NCBI GenBank assembly: GCA_028818995.1
Contig: JAPPMR010000159.1
Coordinates: forward strand, 1 to 5,449
Origin: Candidatus Poribacteria bacterium
GTDB taxonomy: Bacteria; Poribacteria; WGA-4E; WGA-3G
Length of the DNA: 5,449 bases
Direction of reading: 5' to 3'
Numbering within the stretch: the first letter of the stretch is position 1; each line of letters begins with the position of its first letter. The position numbers were made by a program, and so were the translations under genes. Below, in pieces: positions 1 to 5,278 of the stretch. The notes under the pieces are model-generated. The model was not told the origin of the DNA, did no database searches, and was given only the letters and a program-made list of their open reading frames with translations.

Positions 1-1
1 A

Positions 2-376
2 CCAAACGTAGTCGAACTTATCCCAAATCTCGGTGGCATAGTCGTCGTAACAATTCCCTCCGAAGTTTCACACCTGATTGTCAAAAAATCTATCACGATG
101 GCGAGAGACGTGCTCAAAGTGCCAATTATCGGTATTGTAGAAAATATGTCATTCTATGTGTGCAAACATTGTGGTGAGCACGAACCTCTTTTCTCTGCTG
201 CGGATACGCCCGATAATACATTTCAGTTAACTACGCTTGGCAAAATCCCTTTCGATCCAAAACTCTCCCATTGTAGCGACAGCGGCACTTCTTATCTGAA
301 TGAACATCCCGATACCCCTGCAAGCAAAGCAATTATAGAGTTGGCACAAAAGATTCAAAATTTCTTTAATACCTGA
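2..376 (+). CDS. mrp: Mrp/NBP35 family P-loop ATPase, C-terminal part (5' truncated by window edge)
   Basis: The reading frame is open from base 2 to the TGA at 374-376, so an ATG at base 98 is internal and the true start lies outside the window. The visible 124 residues follow the C-terminal half of Mrp/NBP35/ApbC proteins. A hydrophobic strand (GGIVVVTIPSEV) is followed by a helix, then the family signature VPIIGIVENMS. A CxxC pair (Cys codons at 161-163 and 170-172) follows, then LGKIPFDP and a closing helix. In this family the CxxC binds a bridging Fe-S cluster between two subunits, and the cytoplasmic dimer delivers clusters to apoproteins. The Walker A and Walker B regions would be upstream and cannot be seen. 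The next gene starts 50 nt downstream on the same strand with no obvious terminator between, so the two are probably co-transcribed. The family call is firm; the client proteins are unknown. Confidence 0.9.
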   Translation, partial: PNVVELIPNLGGIVVVTIPSEVSHLIVKKSITMARDVLKVPIIGIVENMSFYVCKHCGEHEPLFSAADTPDNTFQLTTLGKIPFDPKLSHCSDSGTSYLNEHPDTPASKAIIELAQKIQNFFNT

Positions 377-426
377 TATAAGTCACTGCCCTTCGACTTT
401 TCCGCTAATGATATGGAGATTAACCG

Positions 427-951
427 ATGAAATTCTTATGTATAGACTGCGACACAGCAATGAAATTTAAAGACGTAACCCGTCCTGAACAGGGGTCTGT
501 CACTGCTGTTTTTGAATGTCCCGACTGTTTTACAGAGATAGCCATGTACCTCAATCCTTCGGAAACGCAGATGCTAAAATCGATGGACCTGAAACTCGGT
601 GGCAACAGCGAAGCAGCGCAACCGATGCAGATGGTGCGTTCACAGTTAGAGACTGCAAAGCAAGATTCAATGTCAAACACGATATCAGAGACGGGTTCAG
701 AAGAAACTGTAGAGGGAGGAAAATGTCCCTTTACGGGTGTCATTTCGGATGCATTTGAGGAAAAGTCAGAGCCTGAACCTGATGGTCTCACCTGGACACC
801 TGAAGCGTTGGAGCGTTTAGAACGGATACCAAGTTTTGTCCGACCAATGGCAAAGATGGGCATTGAAAGTTTTGCTAAAAAAAACGGACATACCGAAATC
901 ACTGGTGAGATAATGGATGCTGCACGCGGAAACTTCCCCGCGCAGTTCTAA
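427..951 (+). CDS. Small two-CxxC (zinc-ribbon-like) protein with C-terminal PCP_red domain
   Basis: This is a 174-residue soluble protein. The start is well fixed: GGAG at 415-418 sits 8 nt before the ATG, and an in-frame TAA at 421-423 excludes earlier starts. The N-terminus has paired cysteines C5/C8 and C31/C34, spaced like a zinc ribbon or rubredoxin-like knuckle that could hold zinc or iron. A polar, probably flexible linker (about 60-120) contains a lone CPFTG (C100). Residues 122-168 match PCP_red, the domain ending BchB/ChlB of light-independent protochlorophyllide reductase: W123, the R133-I-P-S-F-V-R139-P-M core, then FAKKNG and EIT before a final helix. The catalytic nitrogenase-like part of BchB is absent, so this is not a protochlorophyllide reductase. 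It follows an Fe-S carrier gene, which suggests cofactor handling, but its function is unknown. The domain call is confident. Confidence 0.85.
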   Translation: MKFLCIDCDTAMKFKDVTRPEQGSVTAVFECPDCFTEIAMYLNPSETQMLKSMDLKLGGNSEAAQPMQMVRSQLETAKQDSMSNTISETGSEETVEGGKCPFTGVISDAFEEKSEPEPDGLTWTPEALERLERIPSFVRPMAKMGIESFAKKNGHTEITGEIMDAARGNFPAQF

Positions 952-962
952 TCCTAAAATGC

Positions 963-991
963 TTGATACCCTCTCGGTTTTCGGTTATAAT
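963..991 (+). promoter_or_regulatory. Near-consensus sigma70-type promoter for the Uma2/MNT unit
   Basis: TTGATA (963-968) and TATAAT (986-991) are separated by exactly 17 nt. The -10 box is a perfect consensus and the -35 box differs from TTGACA at one base. Transcription would start near 998, giving a leader of about 66 nt before the ATG at 1064. It lies in the 112-nt gap after the upstream gene. It is the best promoter in the window and implies that the Uma2 gene is transcribed independently of the genes to its left. Confidence 0.75.
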
Positions 992-1063
992 TAATGCACA
1001 ATATAGACAGCACAAAAAATCCTAATCTCGCTTTCACGCATCTTTTGGTAAAGGAGAAACCTC

Positions 1064-1762
1064 ATGGCAACGAAAATAAAAAAGTACCAGGCCTCTTATG
1101 CCCCTACAGATGTACTTTATCCTGAAGAAGATGGAAAACCGATGGCAGCAAGCGACCTACACAGAGAACAGTTGTTTAGAACATTAAGCGCACTTGAGAC
1201 GCACTTCTCCCAAGATCCAACAGTCTATGTCTCTGGTGATATATTGATGTATTACGTGCAAGGTGTACCTAGTAAATCCATATCTCCAGATGTGCTTGTC
1301 TCTTTTGAGATAGGTATGAAAAAACGCAGAACCTACTTGGTATGGGAAGAGGGGAAAGTGCCAGACTTCGTAATGGAGTTCAGCAGCAAAAACACATATC
1401 AAAACGACTTAACTAAGAAAATGGATATCTACGCATCACTCAAGATACAGGACTATTTCTTGTATGATGCAGAGGGTTTGTATTTACCATCGCAACTGAT
1501 AGGTTTTGAGTTAGTTAATGGTGTCTATGAAGAAGTTCAACCGGATGAAAGTGGTGGTGTCCGTTCATCGTCCTTGGGTTTAGATTTCCGTATACGCGAA
1601 GGAGAAATAGGTATTTATGATCCGGTTGCGGGTGACTGGGTGCGAACACGCGCGGAAATCGCCGAAGCACGCGCAGCACAAGAAGCATCCGCACGACAAA
1701 AAGCAGAAGCGGAAGTAGCACAACTCCGAGAAGAGATCGCACGCTTACAAGCACGCTCATAA
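1064..1762 (+). CDS. Uma2 family (DUF820) putative restriction endonuclease with coiled-coil tail
   Basis: This is a 232-residue protein. AAGGAG at 1051-1056 lies 7 nt before the ATG, and an in-frame TAA at 1049-1051 rules out upstream starts. The Uma2 fold, a PD-(D/E)xK nuclease-like domain, spans roughly residues 17-180. Visible landmarks are SPDVLV (D76), the FVMEFSSKNT strand (E105, S108, K109), D115 with K118/K119, and the closing KIQDYFLYD segment. D76, E105 and a nearby lysine fit the expected metal-dependent active site, so it looks intact. Residues about 195-230 are an Ala/Glu/Arg-rich heptad-like helix, a tail common in Uma2 paralogues of cyanobacteria and related multi-copy families. 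No methyltransferase gene is adjacent, so this is an orphan and not a restriction-modification pair. Members are abundant, yet their biological role and substrate remain poorly known. Confidence 0.88.
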   Translation: MATKIKKYQASYAPTDVLYPEEDGKPMAASDLHREQLFRTLSALETHFSQDPTVYVSGDILMYYVQGVPSKSISPDVLVSFEIGMKKRRTYLVWEEGKVPDFVMEFSSKNTYQNDLTKKMDIYASLKIQDYFLYDAEGLYLPSQLIGFELVNGVYEEVQPDESGGVRSSSLGLDFRIREGEIGIYDPVAGDWVRTRAEIAEARAAQEASARQKAEAEVAQLREEIARLQARS

Positions 1763-1798
1763 TACCTTAATAGAACAACTAAAACAGGAAGAGTCGTT

Positions 1799-2113
1799 AT
1801 GAAATACGGCTTGTCAGACAAGACTATTCAAAAAATACACAGCGTTTTCAAGTAGTACCCACAAGTTGAAAAGGCGATTTTGTACGGTTCGCGCGCTACA
1901 GGTAACTATAGAAACGGATCCGATATTGACCTAACCCTCTGCGGCAAGGGGTTAACACACAGCGTACTCACTAAAATTGACTTTGATCTTGATGATCTGC
2001 TTTTACCCTATACGATTGACCTATCTGTTTTCAGTAAAATAAACAATCCAGATATGGTCGAGCAAATTGAGCGAGTTGGGGCGAACTTTCATGAGAAATC
2101 TGAGGATGTATAA
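1799..2113 (+). pseudogene. MNT-type minimal nucleotidyltransferase, interrupted by in-frame TAG
   Basis: Reading from the ATG at 1799 (AGGA at 1786-1789 as ribosome site) gives 18 residues, then TAG at 1853-1855. The same frame continues without another stop to the TAA at 2111-2113. The conceptual 104-codon product is the length of a complete MNT-domain protein. It carries the polymerase-beta-like signature GS (residues 30-31) followed by SDIDL (41-45), with a third acidic residue in YTIDLS (D74). The TAG falls where relatives often have Gln before YPQVEKA, so a single C-to-T change of CAG is the simplest explanation. A TTG at 1880, with a weak AAAAGG before it, could restart translation but would remove the helix and strand before the GS motif. 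The gene begins 36 nt after the Uma2 stop, so the two probably share a transcript. No HEPN or HI0074-type partner is present on either side. Readthrough or an assembly error cannot be excluded. Confidence 0.75.
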
Positions 2114-2155
2114 TTTCATACTTAATCGTAAAGCAAATCCAGCAAAAAATAAACA

Positions 2156-2614
2156 ATGCGCCATATCGTAGAACTTCTCATCCGGTATATCCATCTTATT
2201 GCGGCGATAGTCTGGTTCGGAGGTGTCGTTTTTTCAACCCTGATTGCAATGCCGATAGTTCGGCAAAACCTACCTGCACAAGACCTGCTGGAAATTCACA
2301 ATCGATTTCGCCATTGGATACGATTGATGATTAATATGCTTTTACTCACAGGTGGGATTGTAATTTTTATTGTTGCTTGGAATAGTAATATGGAATTAAA
2401 ATCGGAATATATGATATATTCCGCTGCAAAGTTAGCGGCATTTGGATTGATGGCACTTTTTTGGGGGTTATACAGTTCACTCTATCGGCGGCACCTTGAG
2501 GCAGCACAACCAGATAGTAAAATAGATGTCCCACGTCACATCAATGTTTTTGGATATTTAACACTTTTTTCAGGATTAATTGTATTCGCGCTTGCGTTGT
2601 TATTGAGCAATTAA
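2156..2614 (+). CDS. Four-helix CopD/HemJ-like integral membrane protein
   Basis: This is a 152-residue protein with four hydrophobic segments at about 8-32, 57-75, 86-108 and 130-150, joined by basic or polar loops. The first helix contains RYIHLIAAIVWFGGV (H13, W20, G22, G23). This H-x6-W-F-x-G pattern is typical of the CopD and HemJ/DUF-type membrane superfamily, several members of which bind heme or copper. Further histidines lie at H48, H53, H113 and H128 near predicted membrane edges. The size fits single-unit members and is much shorter than full CopD. An in-frame TAA at 2150-2152 makes the ATG at 2156 the first possible start, but no Shine-Dalgarno sequence precedes it. The neighbouring radical SAM gene resembles heme-biosynthesis enzymes, so a heme-linked role is plausible but inferred. 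A generic DUF-class membrane protein remains possible. Confidence 0.72.
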   Translation: MRHIVELLIRYIHLIAAIVWFGGVVFSTLIAMPIVRQNLPAQDLLEIHNRFRHWIRLMINMLLLTGGIVIFIVAWNSNMELKSEYMIYSAAKLAAFGLMALFWGLYSSLYRRHLEAAQPDSKIDVPRHINVFGYLTLFSGLIVFALALLLSN

Positions 2615-2628
2615 AATATGCGCCCCTG

Positions 2629-2655
2629 GTAGGTGCGGTTGGAAACCGCACCTAC
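2629..2655. repeat. Perfect 12-bp hairpin, probable dispersed REP-like element
   Basis: GTAGGTGCGGTT (2629-2640) and its exact reverse complement (2644-2655) flank a 3-nt GGA loop. The palindrome is G+C-rich within an A+T-rich gap, 14 nt after the stop of the membrane-protein gene and 29 nt before the radical SAM start. No T-run follows, so it is not a canonical intrinsic terminator on the + strand. It could still attenuate transcription or protect a 3' end. I recall similar palindromes as multi-copy repeats in Poribacteria, unverified here. Confidence 0.8.
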
Positions 2656-2684
2656 TGCAGCGGAAAATATAACGGATTCACTAA

Positions 2685-3989
2685 ATGGAAAATACAAAAG
2701 TTCAGGCAGTCTCATGGAACATCACCAGATTGTGCAATCTGAAATGTATGCACTGCTATCTCCCCGCTGGGTTTGTAGACACAGACGAATTCCCACAGGG
2801 TTATCATAGAGATACAGAGTTGACCCAATCAGAGTGTTTTCGTGTGATTGATGAAATAGCCGAAATCAATCCGCATATTCTGCTAATTCTCACGGGTGGC
2901 GAACCGCTGTTACGTCCCGATATTCTGGAGATTTCAAAATACGCTTCGGATACGGGTTTTCTTGTTGTAATGGGTACAAACGGCGTGCTTCTGAATGACG
3001 AAGTTGTTGAGAAAATGCAGCATCACGGCGTTACGGGTGCAGGTATTAGTCTTGATTCTATCCAACCGACAAATCACGATAAGTTTCGTGGAATGGAAGG
3101 CGCGTGGAAAGCAACCATGAATGGTGTTGAAGCACTCAAACGTGCACAACTTGACTTCCTTGTACAAACCTCTGTTACGCAGTGGAATTATGACGAAATT
3201 CCTGAGATTGTTGAATTTGCCTATCAGTTAGGTGCAAAGGTGCTAAACCTATATTTTCTCGTGCGAACGGGAAGGGGTAAAACAGTCATGGACATCACCC
3301 CTGCACAATATGAGAAGATGCTTGAGACAATGTTTCAACTGCAAGCAGAATATAGCGGAAAAATGCTCATCGCTGCGAAATGCGCGCCGCACTACAAACG
3401 TGTTATTTATGAACAACAGTCCGATTCAGCCTTCCTTCAAGGCTATCCGAGCGGTACGTGCCCGTGCGGCATCTATTATTGTCGCATCAGTCCGGAAGGG
3501 GAACTAACACCTTGTCCATATCTACCTGTCAGCGTAGGCAATCTAAAAGATGAGAGTTTTGTAAAACTGTGGAACGAATCTGAAACTTTCCATGACTTGC
3601 GAAATCGGGATATGCTGCAAGGGAAATGTGGTGCATGTGAATTCAGAGAGGTCTGCGGTGGTTGTAGAGCGCGTGCGTATGCTACGACTGGTAATTACCT
3701 TGCTGCAGATGAGTCTTGTGAGTATCAACCGGGACAGCAAGGACAACAACCCGTTCAACTTGAAAAAAGAACAGCCTTCGCAGCAGAACCCAATTACGAT
3801 TTGCAGTGGAATGATGCAGCAGAAAAAAGGTTGAAACGTGTCCCTTCATTTGCCCGTGGGATGGTTGTCAAAAGCGTTGAAAAATACGCACGTGAAAACG
3901 GTTATAGTGAAATAACGCCTGAACTCATGAAAGCGGTCAAAAAACGGTTTGATAAAACAGGCATTCCCTCTTTCCGACCGCGGCGATAA
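2685..3989 (+). CDS. AhbD/NirJ-like radical SAM-SPASM protein fused to a C-terminal PCP_red domain
   Basis: This is a 434-residue cytoplasmic protein. An in-frame TAA at 2682-2684 makes the ATG at 2685 the first possible start; only a weak GGAT precedes it. The radical SAM core begins with SWNITRLCNLKCMHCYL, giving the CxxxCxxC cluster (C17, C21, C24), followed by the GGEPLLRPD SAM-binding strand (71-79). The SPASM region has C259, C261, C266 and C277, then CGACEFREVCGGCRARAYA (C315, C318, C324, C327) and C345, enough for auxiliary 4Fe-4S clusters. The opening motif and this ending closely resemble AhbD (Fe-coproporphyrin III to heme) and NirJ (heme d1 side-chain removal). Related subfamilies mature peptides, so the substrate is not settled. 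After a Gln-rich linker (about 349-370), residues 374-421 form a PCP_red domain (W375, R385-V-P-S-F-A-R391-G-M, YARENG, EIT). That fusion is absent from ordinary AhbD and NirJ. Confidence 0.88.
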   Translation: MENTKVQAVSWNITRLCNLKCMHCYLPAGFVDTDEFPQGYHRDTELTQSECFRVIDEIAEINPHILLILTGGEPLLRPDILEISKYASDTGFLVVMGTNGVLLNDEVVEKMQHHGVTGAGISLDSIQPTNHDKFRGMEGAWKATMNGVEALKRAQLDFLVQTSVTQWNYDEIPEIVEFAYQLGAKVLNLYFLVRTGRGKTVMDITPAQYEKMLETMFQLQAEYSGKMLIAAKCAPHYKRVIYEQQSDSAFLQGYPSGTCPCGIYYCRISPEGELTPCPYLPVSVGNLKDESFVKLWNESETFHDLRNRDMLQGKCGACEFREVCGGCRARAYATTGNYLAADESCEYQPGQQGQQPVQLEKRTAFAAEPNYDLQWNDAAEKRLKRVPSFARGMVVKSVEKYARENGYSEITPELMKAVKKRFDKTGIPSFRPRR

Positions 3990-3994
3990 AATTT

Positions 3995-4064
3995 TATATT
4001 CTTCTGTAGGAGGGAATCAACGCCAAATACGCGTGTGGTATTTGGCGGATTTGTAATCCCGATT
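3995..4064. repeat. Dispersed repeat, copy 1, with nested 10-bp hairpin
   Basis: The left end (TATATTCTTCTGTAGGAGGGA, 3995-4015) and the right end (ATTTGTAATCCCGATT, 4049-4064) match copy 2 at 4070-4105 almost exactly. Between them lies extra sequence of about 33 nt. Most of it is a perfect hairpin: CGCCAAATAC (4021-4030), a 7-nt loop, and GTATTTGGCG (4038-4047). The copy begins 5 nt after the radical SAM stop codon. It looks like a hairpin element inserted into, or lost from, a simpler repeat unit. It could also act as a transcript 3'-end structure. Confidence 0.8.
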
Positions 4065-4069
4065 TCTTG

Positions 4070-4105
4070 TATTTTCTTCTGTAGGAGGGATTTGTAATCC
4101 CGATT
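4070..4105. repeat. Dispersed repeat, copy 2 (uninterrupted form)
   Basis: This is the compact version of copy 1: TATTTTCTTCTGTAGGAGGGA followed directly by TTTGTAATCCCGATT. It contains a perfect 6-bp hairpin, GGGATT (4087-4092), loop TGT, AATCCC (4096-4101). The AGGAGG core resembles a ribosome-binding site but has no start codon at a useful distance. It lies in the leader of the dioxygenase gene, 30 nt before its ATG, so it may influence that transcript. Confidence 0.8.
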
Positions 4106-4135
4106 GTCTTATATTTAACAATAGAGGAAACTTAT

Positions 4136-4855
4136 ATGTTAACAGCAAAACAGGTGGAATTTTTTCAAGAAAACGGATTCCTTATTCTTGAAAACTTGAT
4201 AGATTCAGATGTACTTGATGGATGGCGTGAACAGATTTGGAAACATTTTAATTCCAGTTTGGAGACACCGGAAACTTGGCCAGACAATTATGTTGTAGAA
4301 GGCTTTGGTTTTTCTCCAAACTTCGGACAATTGCCTGCGATGCAAGCGATTGTTGAGCAATTCAGTGGTGGTGAGTTTACTGGTGGAGGAGGCTCACCGC
4401 TTGTTAAATGGCCTAATTTGGATGCGGAATGGTCAATGCCAGGGAGCGGACATATTGATGCTTACGGTCCTGGTGGGTGGAGTCCATTTATGATGGGTGC
4501 AACAACCTATCTCTACGACGTTGAACCCGGCGGTGGTGCCTTCATCTTTTGGCCTAAGAGCCATCTAACAACACATAAATATTTCCTCAAGTATCCTGAG
4601 CAGGTTGATGGTAGTTTTAGGGATATTGAAGGATGGGGATGGCATATCTTTTCAGATTTATCACCAGAGGGTCCGCGTGAGTTTATCGCATCTGCGGGAG
4701 ATGTTGTGTTGTGGCATGCATACTTGTGCCATACAGGTTCCGGCAATATTAGAAATATACCACGAGTTGGCATATTTGCACGCTATCACCATAAACAACG
4801 AGAAGAGATCAGATATGAAATTCCAGAGGACCTATGGAAATACTGGACAATATAA
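4136..4855 (+). CDS. Phytanoyl-CoA dioxygenase (PhyH) family Fe(II)/2-oxoglutarate oxygenase
   Basis: This is a 239-residue soluble protein. AGAGGA (4123-4128) lies 7 nt before the ATG. It opens with the typical PhyH start (QVEFFQENGFLILENLID). The iron-binding triad is visible as HID (H106, D108) and the distal H199 in LCHTGSGN, with R210 as the likely 2-oxoglutarate carboxylate anchor. The double-stranded beta-helix core includes TTYLYDVEPGGGAFIFWPKSH (about 123-143) and the SAGDVVLWH strand (186-194). All catalytic residues are present, so it should be active. The family hydroxylates or halogenates many small molecules; the substrate here cannot be read from sequence. The gene runs straight into the next one, whose ribosome site overlaps this stop codon, so the two products are probably made together. 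Confidence 0.92.
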   Translation: MLTAKQVEFFQENGFLILENLIDSDVLDGWREQIWKHFNSSLETPETWPDNYVVEGFGFSPNFGQLPAMQAIVEQFSGGEFTGGGGSPLVKWPNLDAEWSMPGSGHIDAYGPGGWSPFMMGATTYLYDVEPGGGAFIFWPKSHLTTHKYFLKYPEQVDGSFRDIEGWGWHIFSDLSPEGPREFIASAGDVVLWHAYLCHTGSGNIRNIPRVGIFARYHHKQREEIRYEIPEDLWKYWTI

Positions 4856-4860
4856 GGAGG
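4854..4860 (+). promoter_or_regulatory. Strong ribosome-binding site overlapping the upstream stop codon
   Basis: AAGGAGG is a full Shine-Dalgarno match. Its first two bases belong to the TAA (4853-4855) of the dioxygenase gene, and it lies 4 nt before the ATG at 4865. Terminating ribosomes would sit directly on it, which points to translational coupling of the two genes. Confidence 0.85.
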
Positions 4861-4864
4861 AAAC

Positions 4865-5278
4865 ATGAGCGAGCAAACTAATGTTCAAGAACGACTCACG
4901 AGTGTTGAAGACCGTATGGCACGTTTGGAAAATCTACTTGTCAGTATTAATGAAAAATTGGAGCAGACACCACAAACCGATGTTGCAGAATCTGAAAACA
5001 CTGAAAAGTTTCAACAGTGGGTGACCGACTATGTCTCAATGCGGTTACAGCAACTTGTGCCAGAAACCTGCGATCACCCCGCAGACGCAGCGGCACAGGA
5101 CGGACCTTTTCTTGATAATACCAACGTGCCTTGCACGGAAGAAGTTGTGCATCGTGTGAAACGCATTCCCATCCCATTTGTGCGGGAAATGGTTGTTCAA
5201 CGGGTGGCAGAGAATGCGCGTTCCGCACAAATTGAACGTGTGGATATTGAGTTCTTCGAACAAGCAGCAACGTTCTGA
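4865..5278 (+). CDS. Coiled-coil protein with diverged C-terminal PCP_red-like domain
   Basis: This is a 137-residue soluble protein. Residues about 5-36 form an amphipathic heptad-patterned helix (VQERLTSVEDRMARLENLL) likely to oligomerise. A second helix follows at about 47-66, then an acidic, flexible linker (67-88). Residues about 88-135 resemble PCP_red: VKRIPIPFVREMV (R100, P102, R107, M109), then a helix (VVQRVAENA) and a final short helix. Compared with the other two copies in this window, the leading Trp is replaced by C90, one residue is inserted in the R-I-P core, and the NGxxEIT turn is lost. The domain is therefore derived, and its assignment is less certain. The gene is 9 nt downstream of the dioxygenase and in the same frame, with a strong overlapping ribosome site, which suggests a partner of that enzyme. 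The function is unknown. Confidence 0.75.
   Translation: MSEQTNVQERLTSVEDRMARLENLLVSINEKLEQTPQTDVAESENTEKFQQWVTDYVSMRLQQLVPETCDHPADAAAQDGPFLDNTNVPCTEEVVHRVKRIPIPFVREMVVQRVAENARSAQIERVDIEFFEQAATF

Noticed and set aside
420..902. Long reverse-strand open frame of 160 codons opposite the two-CxxC gene
   Set aside because: It is the complement of a well-supported gene with a good ribosome site and recognisable domain, and its translation shows no family motif.
427..951. Possible light-independent protochlorophyllide reductase subunit
   Set aside because: Only the C-terminal PCP_red tail is present; the nitrogenase-like catalytic body and its cluster ligands are missing, and no bchN or bchL gene is nearby.
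4081..4090. GTAGGAGGGA as a ribosome-binding site
   Set aside because: No start codon lies within a usable distance, and the sequence recurs at 4006-4015 as part of a repeat, so the match is incidental.
3995..4105. CRISPR array
   Set aside because: Only two copies exist, they are of unequal length with internal hairpins, and no regular spacer is present.
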